Below are positions 18,772 to 27,656 of a DNA stretch of 64,000 nucleotides, piece after piece. Origin of the DNA: Streptococcus oralis (GTDB lineage Bacteria; Bacillota; Bacilli; Lactobacillales; Streptococcaceae). The notes beneath the pieces are model-generated. The model was given only the letters and a program-made list of their open reading frames with translations, had not been told where the DNA came from and made no database searches. Location of the stretch: assembly GCF_004127215.1 (NCBI RefSeq), contig NZ_QEWJ01000008.1, positions 1 through 64,000 of the forward strand. Direction: 5' to 3'. Made by a program: the position numbers and the translations under genes. Numbering within the stretch: position 1 is the stretch's first letter; the number at the start of each line of letters is the position of its first letter.

Positions 18772-20157
18772 ATGGAAGTCAAAGCTGTTTTTTTTGATAT
18801 CGATGGAACGCTAGTCAACGATCGTAAGAGTGTTTTGAAATCCACTAAGGACGCGATTAAGATTGTGAAAGAACAAGGGGTGCTTGTTGGAGTGGCGACA
18901 GGACGGGGGCCTTTCTTTGTCAAGGAATTGATGGAGGATTTAGATCTGGATTTTGCAATAACTTATAACGGACAATATATTTTTAATAAAGAAAAAGTCT
19001 TATTTGCTAGCCCGATTGCTAAGTCAAGTCTACGTCAACTGATTGCTTATGCTAAAAAGGAGCGTAAAGAAATTGCTTTTGGAACCGAGCATGCAGTTGT
19101 TGGCTCCAAAATTATGTCCTTTGGTCTCGGATCCTTTTCACAGCTGGTTAGCCGTTTTATCCCGACTGTCTTAACAAGAACCGTTAGCCGTTCCTTTAAT
19201 CGAATGGTTAGCAAGGCAGTCCCTCAAAAGGAAGATGACCTGCTTCGTTTGATTAATGAGCCAATCTATCAAGTGTTAATGCTGATGACTCCTGAAGAAT
19301 CTGAGAAAGTTGCAAGTGATTTTGAAGATTTGAAATTGACTCGAAGCAATCCCTTCGCTGCAGATATCATCAACCAAGGGAATTCGAAATTAGAAGGTAT
19401 TCGTCTAGTTGGGAAAGAGTATGGTTTTGACCTCAACCAAGTCATGGCTTTCGGAGATTCAGACAATGACTTGGAAATGTTGGCAGGTGTCGGCATGTCT
19501 GTGGCTATGGGAAATGGCAGTAGCAGCGTCAAAGAAGTTGCTAAGCACATTACTGCAAGTAACCAACAAGATGGTATCCACAAGGCGCTCGAGCATTTTG
19601 GTGTTTTAGCAGCAGAAAAGGTATTTGTCAGTCGGGACTACCACTTCAATAAGGTCAAAACCTTCCACCACACGATGGATGAACGAACCCAAGAAGAGCC
19701 TAAGGCCTGGGATGTTGAAGGGGCAACCCACCGTGCAGACTTTAAAATTGAAGAATTAGTGGAGTTTGTTCGCGCAGCAAGTTATTCAGAGGAAGAATTC
19801 CAGCAGTCGCTTGCAAGTATGCATGAGGCGATTGATAAGGCTGCAGAGAAAGTGGTGAAAAAGATACCGGCCCAAAAAGATTTGATTGGACAAGTCGATG
19901 CCTTGATTGATATACTTTACTTTACCTATGGTAGTTTTGTCTTGATGGGAGTGGATCCGGAACGTATCTTTGATATTGTTCATGAAGCGAATATGGGGAA
20001 AATCTTCCCTGATGGAAAAGCACATTTTGATCCAGTTACGCATAAAATCTTAAAACCAGATGACTGGGAGGAGAAGTATGCTCCAGAAGCTGCTATTAGA
20101 AAAGAAATTCAACGACAAGTCAAGGCTTATGAGCGCCACAAAGAAAAACAGAAATAA
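18772..20157 (+). CDS. HAD-IIB hydrolase fused to an all-alpha NTP-pyrophosphatase-like domain
   Basis: A 461-aa two-domain protein. Residues 1-275 are a Cof-type HAD (FFDIDGTLVNDRK, ATGRGPFF, AFGDSDNDLEMLAGVG). Residues 285-455 are helical, with QVDALIDILYFTYGSFVLMG and FDIVHEANMGKIF, then KPDDWEEKY. This resembles MazG/HisE-like nucleotide pyrophosphohydrolases (D-x3-D and E-x2-N-x2-K). A role in sanitising nucleotides or sugar phosphates is inferred. The HAD part alone is the usual Cof length, so the second domain is a true addition. Confidence 0.85.
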   Translation: MEVKAVFFDIDGTLVNDRKSVLKSTKDAIKIVKEQGVLVGVATGRGPFFVKELMEDLDLDFAITYNGQYIFNKEKVLFASPIAKSSLRQLIAYAKKERKEIAFGTEHAVVGSKIMSFGLGSFSQLVSRFIPTVLTRTVSRSFNRMVSKAVPQKEDDLLRLINEPIYQVLMLMTPEESEKVASDFEDLKLTRSNPFAADIINQGNSKLEGIRLVGKEYGFDLNQVMAFGDSDNDLEMLAGVGMSVAMGNGSSSVKEVAKHITASNQQDGIHKALEHFGVLAAEKVFVSRDYHFNKVKTFHHTMDERTQEEPKAWDVEGATHRADFKIEELVEFVRAASYSEEEFQQSLASMHEAIDKAAEKVVKKIPAQKDLIGQVDALIDILYFTYGSFVLMGVDPERIFDIVHEANMGKIFPDGKAHFDPVTHKILKPDDWEEKYAPEAAIRKEIQRQVKAYERHKEKQK

Positions 20158-20162
20158 GTCAT

Positions 20163-20191
20163 AAAAAAAGGAGCACGGAGCTCCTTTTTTT
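20163..20191. terminator. Bidirectional terminator
   Basis: AAAAAAAGGAG with CTCCTTTTTTT around a 7-nt loop, between converging genes. Confidence 0.85.
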
Positions 20192-20195
20192 ATAA

Positions 20196-20648
20196 TTACA
20201 ACGTTTTTTCTCTTTCTCTCACGACCAGCAAGTCGACTTTCGCATGGCGGAGAATGTATTCAGATGAAGAGCCAACCAAGAGGCGTTCAAAGGCATTGAG
20301 TCCTGTTGCGCCAACGAGAATCAGGTCAACCCCTTCAGCGTCGGGAATAGTGCGGGCAAGGAGGGTTTTTGGATTTCCCATTTCGATGACGATGTGAATA
20401 TCAGTCACACCAGCATCTCTTGCGCGCTTTTCGTATTCCTTCATCAGACTTTCAGCGTCGACTTGGAGTTCTTCGTAAACTTCAGCATCAAAGGTAGACA
20501 CGCTTTGAAGAGCGCGTGTGTCAATAACATGAGCAATGGTGAGCTTGGATTCGTTGCGTAGAGCAGTATAAACACCCTTGACGAAAGCCAAGTCCGCTTC
20601 TTTAGAACCATCAATTGCGACCATAACATTTTGGTAACGTTGTGCCAT
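20196..20648 (-). CDS. Universal stress protein (UspA family)
   Basis: A 150-aa single-domain Usp. It has MVAIDGSKEADLAF at the N-terminus and the ATP-binding G-2x-G-9x-G-S pattern GATGLNAFERLLVGSSSEYIL near the C-terminus. Such proteins bind ATP and help survival under stress; the precise role is unknown. AGGAGG precedes the start. The 340-nt gap upstream holds its own promoter region and the promoter of the divergent aminotransferase, but nothing else I recognise. Confidence 0.92.
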   Translation of the reverse strand: MAQRYQNVMVAIDGSKEADLAFVKGVYTALRNESKLTIAHVIDTRALQSVSTFDAEVYEELQVDAESLMKEYEKRARDAGVTDIHIVIEMGNPKTLLARTIPDAEGVDLILVGATGLNAFERLLVGSSSEYILRHAKVDLLVVREREKTL

Positions 20649-20931
20649 AATGAAACCTCCTGAAATTTTCTTACTGTTATTGTAACCCTTTTCACTAAAA
20701 AAGTAAAGTAAAAAAATATAAACGCATTAAAAGGTTCGACTTTACTAAACTTGGATATTTATGGAGTAATTTTATGGAAATAGAGTCTATGAAATGTAAA
20801 AAATGTATTTACATCTATCCCAGGATAATCTCTTTTAGGACAAATGAGACTTTGTTAAATCTTGTTGTATTTCATTGGTATGATTTTTAGTAAGGTTTTA
20901 CTATTTTCTGCACCCCTCTCTTTCAGGAAAC

Positions 20932-20960
20932 TTGTCGCAATCCCTTTCTAGTGGTATAAT
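20932..20960 (+). promoter_or_regulatory. Promoter of the aminotransferase gene
   Basis: TTGTCG (20932-20937), a 17-nt spacer and TATAAT (20955-20960) with TGG before it. The ATG is 30 nt downstream. Confidence 0.7.
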
Positions 20961-20990
20961 GTTACTATCTCTATGAATTGAGGAAACAAG

Positions 20991-22205
20991 ATGAAAGAAT
21001 ATAACAAGTCTAGTAAGTTAGAGCATGTTGCATATGATATCCGTGGCCCTGTTTTGGAAGAAGCTATGCGGATGCGAGCAAACGGAGAAAAGATTTTACG
21101 TCTGAATACAGGAAATCCAGCAGAATTTGGCTTTACAGCGCCAGACGAGGTCATTCATGACTTGATTATGAATGCGCGTGATAGTGAGGGATATTCTGAT
21201 TCCAAAGGGATTTTTTCAGCCCGTAAGGCCATCATGCAGTATTGCCAACTGAAGAAATTCCCTAATGTGGACATTGATGATATCTACCTTGGAAATGGTG
21301 TCAGTGAGCTGATTGTTATGTCCATGCAAGGGCTTTTGGATAATGGCGATGAGGTCTTGGTGCCTATGCCAGACTATCCTCTCTGGACAGCCGCGGTCAG
21401 CCTAGCTGGGGGAAATGCCGTTCACTATATCTGTGATGAAGCTGCAGAATGGTACCCAGATATTGACGATATTAAGTCAAAAATTACTTCCAATACCAAG
21501 GCAATCGTTCTTATCAATCCGAACAACCCAACTGGAGCCCTTTATCCTAAGGAACTCTTGTTGGAGATTATTGAGATTGCTCGTCAAAACGATTTGATCA
21601 TCTTTGCGGATGAAATTTATGATCGCATGGTGATGGATGGGCATGTGCATACGCCTGTGGCGAGCTTGGCACCTGATGTTTTCTGTGTCAGCATGAATGG
21701 TTTGTCAAAATCTCACCGTATCGCTGGTTTCCGTGTAGGATGGATGGTCTTGTCTGGTCCTAAGCACCATGTCAAGGGCTATATCGAAGGGCTCAATATG
21801 CTATCCAATATGCGTCTTTGTTCTAACGTTTTGGCCCAGCAAGTCGTACAAACTTCACTAGGTGGGCACCAGTCAGTGGATGAATTGCTCCTTCCTGGTG
21901 GACGGATCTACGAGCAAAGAAACTTCATTTACAACGCTATCCAAGATATCCCAGGTTTGTCTGCGGTCAAGCCGAAGGCGGGTCTTTATATCTTCCCTAA
22001 AATTGACCGTAATATGTACCGCATCGATGATGATGAGCAGTTTGTCCTCAATTTCTTGAAACAAGAAAAGGTTCTCTTGGTTCATGGTCGCGGTTTTAAC
22101 TGGAAGGAACCAGACCATTTCCGTATCGTTTACCTTCCTCGTGTGGACGAATTGGCGCAAATCCAAGAAAAGATGACACGTTTCTTGAGTCAGTATCGTA
22201 GATAG
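20991..22205 (+). CDS. alaT: PLP-dependent aminotransferase, AlaT type
   Basis: A 404-aa fold-type I aminotransferase, probably alanine-pyruvate. It has GNGVSELIVMSMQGLLD (cofactor phosphate site), INPNNPTGALY, the Asp in FADEIYDRM, and the PLP lysine in SMNGLSKSHRIAGFRVGW. The N-terminal arm (KLEHVAYDIRGP) is typical of AlaT. GAGGAAAC precedes the start. It is a single-gene unit between the stress protein and rpmH. Confidence 0.9.
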   Translation: MKEYNKSSKLEHVAYDIRGPVLEEAMRMRANGEKILRLNTGNPAEFGFTAPDEVIHDLIMNARDSEGYSDSKGIFSARKAIMQYCQLKKFPNVDIDDIYLGNGVSELIVMSMQGLLDNGDEVLVPMPDYPLWTAAVSLAGGNAVHYICDEAAEWYPDIDDIKSKITSNTKAIVLINPNNPTGALYPKELLLEIIEIARQNDLIIFADEIYDRMVMDGHVHTPVASLAPDVFCVSMNGLSKSHRIAGFRVGWMVLSGPKHHVKGYIEGLNMLSNMRLCSNVLAQQVVQTSLGGHQSVDELLLPGGRIYEQRNFIYNAIQDIPGLSAVKPKAGLYIFPKIDRNMYRIDDDEQFVLNFLKQEKVLLVHGRGFNWKEPDHFRIVYLPRVDELAQIQEKMTRFLSQYRR

Positions 22206-22246
22206 GGCTTTCATAGGAAAAGCTAGAAAACATTTGCTTGGAGCTA

Positions 22247-22275
22247 TTGACAAAAGTGGCAGAATCAGATAGAAT
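22247..22275 (+). promoter_or_regulatory. rpmH promoter
   Basis: Consensus TTGACA (22247-22252), a 17-nt spacer and TAGAAT (22270-22275). This strong promoter fits a ribosomal protein gene. Confidence 0.8.
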
Positions 22276-22349
22276 AGTAAAGTATGTTTAGTAACTGATC
22301 ACTTTATAGCCGGCTAAACGAATACAAAATCTATGAGGAGGTATTCATC

Positions 22350-22484
22350 GTGAAACGTACTTATCAACCAAGTAAACTTCGTCGTGCGCGCAAACACGGA
22401 TTCCGTAACCGTATGTCAACTAAAAACGGTCGTCGCGTATTGGCAGCTCGTCGTCGTAAAGGACGCAAAGTTTTGGCTGCATAA
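22350..22484 (+). CDS. rpmH: 50S ribosomal protein L34
   Basis: A 44-aa highly basic protein, [20 protein letters not shown] continuing to GRKVLAA. It begins with GTG at 22350 behind a strong GAGGAGG. It binds 23S rRNA in the large subunit. In many bacteria rpmH sits beside rnpA and dnaA at the origin; here it is alone with its own promoter and terminator. Confidence 0.98.
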
Positions 22485-22504
22485 TCCAAACGAATTCAAC
22501 AAAG

Positions 22505-22538
22505 AAGTCAGTAGGAACTCGAGTCTACTGACTTTTCT
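22505..22538 (+). terminator. rpmH terminator
   Basis: AAGTCAGTAG (22505-22514) with CTACTGACTT (22525-22534), a perfect 10-bp stem followed by TTCTTTTT. Confidence 0.88.
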
Positions 22539-22666
22539 TTTTATCTTACATAGTGAATTGTCCATGAAATCGTCCATTTCAACTGAAATTCATAGAGGGC
22601 TTATTTAAAAGATCACATATAGAAAAACTCAAAACCAGATATAAGTTATTGATTTTGAGTTTTTGT

Positions 22667-24511
22667 TTATTCTTTTAAGTGATAAGAGTAGCTAGCGACA
22701 ACGACATCTTCGTGCCATCTGAGAGCGTATTTCAGTTTGAGGCTCATTTGATTGTGCAGGATATTTTGCCAAGGCTTGTTTGGGATAAACTGTGGGACGA
22801 GGACTGTAACGGTATAGTTTTTTTGCTTGGCTTCTTGGGCGACTCGTTTGACATACTTGACGCTAGGGGTGATGATGTTTCGGTAGCTGGTGGTGATATT
22901 TTTCAGAGTGATATTTGGGAAGTAATCGGCAAATTCCTGAAGAATTTCTTGGTCTTTTTCAGCCGTTTCTTTAGTAGAAATGTGCATGGCCAACACTTCG
23001 TCACCGATACTTTGAGCGTAGTTAATGGCTCCTACGCTTACCCGAGTGACATTCCCTACTAGGACAAGGACAAGGTTGCCGTCATAAGTGCGTTTTTGGA
23101 TTCCTTCGTAGAGTCGTAGTTGTTTTGCCACTTTTTGATAATGACTGTGGATGGACAAAAATAGGAAGGTCAAAACTAGGATAATTGGGAAGAATGGCCA
23201 GATATCACCTAGTCTGAAGAGGAGTAAAATGAGGACAATGGCATAACAAATGATGGCCCCAAGAATATTAGCAAAGGCAGGTTTTAAGAAGTTTGCTCCT
23301 TTTTCCTTTTTCCAATGACGAATCATTCCAGTCTGAGATAGGGCAAAGGGAACGAAGACCCCGATAGTATAAAGAGGGATCAAGCGTTCAGTATTCCCAT
23401 TAAAAATGAGAAGAAGGATCATAGCTCCAAAAGCCAGAGTTAAGATACCGTTGGAGTAGCCAAGGCGATCCCCTTTTTCCATAAAGAGATGAGGCATGTA
23501 CTTATTTTTTGCCATATTGTAGGCCAGCATAGGGAAGGCTGAAAAGCCAGTATTTGCAGCTACGGCTAGAATCAAGGCTGTCGAGAACTGGAAGAGATAG
23601 TAGCTAGCATGACCAAAGAATGAATCACCAAGAATGCCCTTGGCCATTTGCGAGAGGATGGTTTCTCCGTGTTGAGGCGTGATACCCATCCAGTAGTTTA
23701 GGAAGGTAATGCCTGCAAAAAGAAATCCTAAAATCAGCGACATGATGGTCAAAGTCTGAGCAGCATTCTTTTCTTTCGGAGTTTTAAAAAATGGTACCGC
23801 ATTTGAAATAGCTTCAACCCCTGTCAGAGAGGCAGAGCCACTGGTAAAGGCTCTTAGTAGGAGAACGATGGAAAGGCTCGGAACAGTTTGTCCAATGGTT
23901 GAAGTCGCCTGATAGTTTAGGGAACCTGTAAATAGTTGAAAGAACCCATAAAGCAAGAGAAAGACGGTACTGAAGATAAAGAGGTAGACGGGAATCATCA
24001 GAGAGCTGGCAGATTCTTTCAATCCTCTTAAATTCAAGAGCATGAGCAGGCAGACTAGGAAAATAGAGATATGAAGATTATAAGGATGGAGGGCAGGGAT
24101 GGCTGCAGTAATCGCATCAGCTCCAGACGCAACGGATACGGCTACTGTCAGCATATAGTCAACAAGGAGGCTGCCTCCTGCAATCAAGCCTAGTTCGGGG
24201 GAGAGATTTTCCCGAGTGACCATATAAGCTCCTCCGCCTTGAGGATAGGCGTGTATGATTTGGCGATAGGAAATGGTCAAACTAGCGAGGAGTAAAAGGA
24301 CAAAAATACCGATAGGGAGGCTCCACCAAATAGCGAGAGGAGAGAGGCTAACTAAAACGAGAATGACTTGTTCAGGTCCATAGGCAATAGAAGACAGGGC
24401 ATCACTGGATAACATTGCAAGTGCCTGCATTTTCCCTAATAATCCCCCTTCGCCGTCTGTGAGAGACTTGAGTGGCCGACCGATAAAGGTATATTTTAAT
24501 TTTCTAAACAT
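22667..24511 (-). CDS. kimA: KimA-like potassium importer (APC superfamily)
   Basis: A 614-aa transporter with about 12 helices and a C-terminal cytosolic domain of about 130 residues. The N-terminus RKLKYTFIGRPLKSL and LAMLSSDALSSIAYGPEQ match Bacillus KimA (YdaO), a high-affinity K+/H+ symporter controlled by c-di-AMP. Older annotation would say amino acid permease. The start at 24511 follows AAAGGAAAAG; an in-frame upstream ATG at 24538 adds nine non-conserved residues. No c-di-AMP riboswitch was seen upstream. Confidence 0.82.
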   Translation of the reverse strand: MFRKLKYTFIGRPLKSLTDGEGGLLGKMQALAMLSSDALSSIAYGPEQVILVLVSLSPLAIWWSLPIGIFVLLLLASLTISYRQIIHAYPQGGGAYMVTRENLSPELGLIAGGSLLVDYMLTVAVSVASGADAITAAIPALHPYNLHISIFLVCLLMLLNLRGLKESASSLMIPVYLFIFSTVFLLLYGFFQLFTGSLNYQATSTIGQTVPSLSIVLLLRAFTSGSASLTGVEAISNAVPFFKTPKEKNAAQTLTIMSLILGFLFAGITFLNYWMGITPQHGETILSQMAKGILGDSFFGHASYYLFQFSTALILAVAANTGFSAFPMLAYNMAKNKYMPHLFMEKGDRLGYSNGILTLAFGAMILLLIFNGNTERLIPLYTIGVFVPFALSQTGMIRHWKKEKGANFLKPAFANILGAIICYAIVLILLLFRLGDIWPFFPIILVLTFLFLSIHSHYQKVAKQLRLYEGIQKRTYDGNLVLVLVGNVTRVSVGAINYAQSIGDEVLAMHISTKETAEKDQEILQEFADYFPNITLKNITTSYRNIITPSVKYVKRVAQEAKQKNYTVTVLVPQFIPNKPWQNILHNQMSLKLKYALRWHEDVVVASYSYHLKE

Positions 24512-24627
24512 TTTCTTTTCCTTTGCTGAAAATTTCAATAAGTGTTATTATACTGCTTTGAAAAAAGGCAGTCAAGGGAGAACGATTGGTAGTAGAATAT
24601 TTTTACAAGCCGAGGGATGCTATTTTT

Positions 24628-24636
24628 GGTATAATA
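24628..24636 (+). promoter_or_regulatory. Extended -10 promoter of tatD
   Basis: TGGTATAAT at 24628-24636, 26 nt before the tatD ATG. Confidence 0.65.
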
Positions 24637-24662
24637 GATGGAAGAAAATGAGGTTAGAAGAG

Positions 24663-25439
24663 ATGATTTTTGATACACACACACATTTAAATGTAGAGGA
24701 ATTTGCAGGACGTGAGGCAGAAGAAATCTCCTTGGCTGCTGAGATGGGTGTGACGCAGATGAATATTGTTGGTTTTGATAAACCGACAATTGAGCGGGCC
24801 CTAGAGTTGGCAGATGAGTATGAGCAACTCTACGCAACGATTGGCTGGCATCCGACTGAAGCAGGAACTTACAGTGACGAGGTCGAAGCTTACTTGCTTG
24901 AAAAGTTAAAACATCCCAAAGTTGTTGCTCTGGGTGAGATTGGTCTGGACTACCATTGGATGACAGCACCTAAGGAAGTGCAGGAGCAGGTTTTTCGTCG
25001 TCAGCTTCAGCTGTCTAAGGACTTGGATTTGCCCTTTGTCGTCCACACGCGAGACGCTTTAGAAGATACCTATGAGATTATCAAGAGTGAGGGTGTTGGT
25101 CCTCGTGGTGGGATTATGCATTCATTTTCAGGCTCTCTCGAGTGGGCTGAGAAGTTTGTTGAGCTTGGCATGACCATTTCTTTCTCAGGAGTGGTGACCT
25201 TTAAGAAAGCGACGGATATTCAAGAAGTTGCTAGAGAACTTCCTTTGGATAAAATACTCGTTGAGACAGATGCCCCTTACTTGGCACCTGTTCCCAAGCG
25301 TGGTCGTGAAAACAAGACAGCCTACACCCGCTATGTGGTGGACTTTATCGCCGACTTGCGTGGGATGACGACAGAAGAATTAGCTGCTGTGACAAGTGCT
25401 AATGCAGAGCGTATTTTTGGATTGGAAAAGCGATCATGA
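24663..25439 (+). CDS. tatD: TatD-family metal-dependent nuclease
   Basis: A 258-aa amidohydrolase-fold nuclease. It has IFDTHTHLN (first metal His pair), ALGEIGLDYHW, VVHTRDA, MHSFSGS and VETDAPYLAP in order. These proteins act as 3'-5' DNA exonucleases in repair and DNA degradation. The start at 24663 follows GAGG and agrees with the family length; an ATG at 24648 would put the Shine-Dalgarno inside the gene. The last four bases overlap rnmV. Confidence 0.93.
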   Translation: MIFDTHTHLNVEEFAGREAEEISLAAEMGVTQMNIVGFDKPTIERALELADEYEQLYATIGWHPTEAGTYSDEVEAYLLEKLKHPKVVALGEIGLDYHWMTAPKEVQEQVFRRQLQLSKDLDLPFVVHTRDALEDTYEIIKSEGVGPRGGIMHSFSGSLEWAEKFVELGMTISFSGVVTFKKATDIQEVARELPLDKILVETDAPYLAPVPKRGRENKTAYTRYVVDFIADLRGMTTEELAAVTSANAERIFGLEKRS

Positions 25440-25999
25440 AAGAAAAAATTTCCCAAGTCATCGTAGTCGAAGGACGGGATGATACGGCCAATCTCAAACA
25501 TTACTTTGACGTAGAGACCTATGAGACACGAGGATCGGCTATCAATGACCAGGATATAGAGCGCATTCGTCGCCTGCATGACTTGCATGGAGTCATTGTC
25601 TTTACAGATCCTGACTTTAACGGTGAGCGGATTCGTCGCATGATTATGACAGCCATTCCGACAGTGCAACATGCCTTTCTCAAACGGTATGAAGCGGCTC
25701 CCAAGTCCAAGACCAAGGGGCGTTCTCTGGGGATCGAACACGCCAGCTATGAGGACCTGAAAACAGCGCTGGCTCAGGTGACAGAGCAATTTGAAAACGA
25801 GAATGAGTTTGACATTAATCGTAGTGACTTGATTCGACTTGGTTTCCTAGCGGGAGCAGACAGTCGTAAGCGCCGAGAATATCTGGGCGAACAGCTCCGC
25901 ATCGGCTATTCCAATGGCAAGCAACTCCTCAAGCGTTTAGAGTTGTTTGGTGTGACCTTGGCAGAAGTGGAAGAAGTGATGGCTAAGTATTCAGTCTAA
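25436..25999 (+). CDS. rnmV: Ribonuclease M5
   Basis: A 187-aa Toprim-domain RNase that matures 5S rRNA. The Toprim Glu lies in VVVEGRDD, DxD in FTDPDFNGERIR, and the C-terminal part is characteristic of RNase M5 (RRLEYLGEQLRIGYSNGKQL-like). ATGA overlap with tatD indicates coupling. In streptococci rsmA is normally next; here about 3.7 kb of accessory genes intervene. Confidence 0.94.
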   Translation: MKEKISQVIVVEGRDDTANLKHYFDVETYETRGSAINDQDIERIRRLHDLHGVIVFTDPDFNGERIRRMIMTAIPTVQHAFLKRYEAAPKSKTKGRSLGIEHASYEDLKTALAQVTEQFENENEFDINRSDLIRLGFLAGADSRKRREYLGEQLRIGYSNGKQLLKRLELFGVTLAEVEEVMAKYSV

Positions 26000-26010
26000 G
26001 GGAGTCAGAA

Positions 26011-26865
26011 ATGAAAAGAGTGATTATTACGGGTGGCAATAGTGGTATTGGCTACCAGGCTGCAAAACAATTAGCTGAAAAGGGATGGTCGGTGACTCTC
26101 TTTTGTAGACGGGAAGAAGCTGCCGAGCAAGCTTGTGAGGAAATTCGTCAACAGACAGGAAATCGACATGTAGATTATATCTTGGTTGATCTATCTGATA
26201 TGAAGAGTGTCAGGAAAGCAGTGGAACAGTATATTCAAAAAGAAGACGTTCTAGACGTTCTAATTAACAATGCAGCTGACTTTGATTTGTCAGTCAAAAA
26301 GCCCATCCTGACTAAGGATGGTTTGGAAAAGCAATTTGCGACCAATGTTGCCGCCCCTTTCTTGCTGTCTATCTTGTTGAAAGGTTTGTTGGAAAGATCT
26401 GAGAGTGGTCGGATTATTAATATTTCTTCCCAAGGGCTGATGCTTTATCCTTTCATGAAGCTTGATTTTGAAAATTTAGCTGGTCAAAAACATTATAGTT
26501 CTGCCAAGACCTATTATCAGAATAAACTGGCCTTGTTGATACTGTCACTTTATATGCGAGAACATTGGAAAGGCATCAAGATTCAGGCAATTCGTGTGAC
26601 CAATGTCAAAGTAGATATGAGCCGTTACAATCACCTCAGCGCTTTTATGAAAAATCTGTATAAAATTAAGTCAAGATTTTCGATTAGTCCTGAAGAAATG
26701 GCGAAAGTCTATACAGCCTTATCTACAGAAGAACTCTATGAAGGATTTTTGTATGACGAGAAATGCAAGGAAGTAAAAGCAAATGTATCTGCTTACGAAG
26801 AAGAGGAGCAAGAAAAACTCTATTCTTTGCTTGAGCACCTGACTTTTTCAAGAGACAATCCATAA
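26011..26865 (+). CDS. Short-chain dehydrogenase/reductase
   Basis: A 284-aa classical SDR: TGGNSGIGYQAA (cofactor glycine motif), LINNAA, ISS (catalytic Ser) and the active-site YYQNK (Tyr-x3-Lys) near residue 170. It is most like retinol-dehydrogenase-type SDRs; the substrate is unknown. It starts 11 nt after rnmV with GGGAG upstream, so it probably shares the tatD-rnmV transcript. It is the first gene of the insertion between rnmV and rsmA. Confidence 0.88.
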   Translation: MKRVIITGGNSGIGYQAAKQLAEKGWSVTLFCRREEAAEQACEEIRQQTGNRHVDYILVDLSDMKSVRKAVEQYIQKEDVLDVLINNAADFDLSVKKPILTKDGLEKQFATNVAAPFLLSILLKGLLERSESGRIINISSQGLMLYPFMKLDFENLAGQKHYSSAKTYYQNKLALLILSLYMREHWKGIKIQAIRVTNVKVDMSRYNHLSAFMKNLYKIKSRFSISPEEMAKVYTALSTEELYEGFLYDEKCKEVKANVSAYEEEEQEKLYSLLEHLTFSRDNP

Positions 26866-26919
26866 AGGATGAGAAAAATAAATTTCATGGACTGCTTCAA
26901 TAGTGGAAGGAAATTCAGA

Positions 26920-26955
26920 TATCTAAATCTGTTTGGAGAGTCCTGAAAAGTGATA
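26920..26955 (+). repeat. Possible remnant of the rnmV 3' end
   Basis: The stretch around TGTTTGGAGAGTCCTGAAAAG (26930-26950) resembles the end of rnmV (25944-25964) at about 14 of 21 positions. It also shares ATCTAAA and TGTTTGGAG with a second candidate at 28890. Short and weak; it matters only in the context of the rsmA copy at 28803. Confidence 0.3.
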
Positions 26956-27083
26956 ACAATAACCAGATAACCCGAAAATATAAGGGGAATGTGTTACAAT
27001 AGAGGTAGTAGCATACGCTTCAACTATACTCAATGACATGCCTGATAAAATCAGCACTTGGGTAAAATTAATGAGGAAAAGTA

Positions 27084-27569
27084 ATGGGAATCTTTGATTT
27101 TTTTAAAAAGACAGAAGTACAGAAGGCAACAGAAGAAACCAAAGGAGATGCTTGTCTAGGTGTTTTAGGCTTCTTCCCGATGAAAGAAAAGAGGGAATTA
27201 CTGATTGCTGCGACCTTGGAAGGAAGTTTGACAGTTGGTGATCGTCTTCAGTTTTGCAATCCTGATCAAGGTATGGATGTTCTTGAAACTGTAGTTGTAA
27301 AAAAACTTACTTGCCAAAACAAGGATGTGGAGTCCCTGAGCGATGAGGAGTTCGTTTATCTAGAGATCGATATGCTTCCCTCTTTAGCTAAGTTAAAAAA
27401 GGGAAGTGTGCTCTATAGTCATGGTGTAGATGAAGAGAAGCGTTTATCTAGCTATTCTTACGCTCTCTATCGAGCTTTTGTGACGATCCAAGAAGGTAAA
27501 GTAAGCGATGAGGACTATCAGGATCTTAGTCTTGATGATAGTATCGAAATTTTACAGGCCTTTTTATAG
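27084..27569 (+). CDS. N-terminal half of an interrupted SseB-like gene
   Basis: A 161-aa product starting MGIFDFFKK, with a beta-rich domain (LEGSLTVGDRLQF) I do not recognise. It ends at an amber codon (27567-27569). The same frame then runs on without another stop through a charged linker into the 273-residue segment that ends at 28478. This suggests one original gene of about 464 codons split by a nonsense change. GAGGAAAAG precedes the start. An alternative is that these are two real genes. Role unknown. Confidence 0.6.
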   Translation: MGIFDFFKKTEVQKATEETKGDACLGVLGFFPMKEKRELLIAATLEGSLTVGDRLQFCNPDQGMDVLETVVVKKLTCQNKDVESLSDEEFVYLEIDMLPSLAKLKKGSVLYSHGVDEEKRLSSYSYALYRAFVTIQEGKVSDEDYQDLSLDDSIEILQAFL

Positions 27570-27656
27570 GATTGCCGTCAAAAACCAAAAAGTGAAGAGA
27601 GCAATCAAGAAAATACTCGTAAGTCAGAGCGTCTAGCAGAAATTGTCAAGGACAAG

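Noticed and set aside
24512-24662. A c-di-AMP (ydaO) riboswitch before kimA
   Set aside because: The upstream sequence is short and AT-rich and shows none of the conserved aptamer motifs.
24535-24969. A 144-codon minus-strand frame over the kimA-tatD gap and tatD
   Set aside because: It is mostly antisense to tatD and its composition (His/Ser/Gln-rich) is that of a shadow frame.
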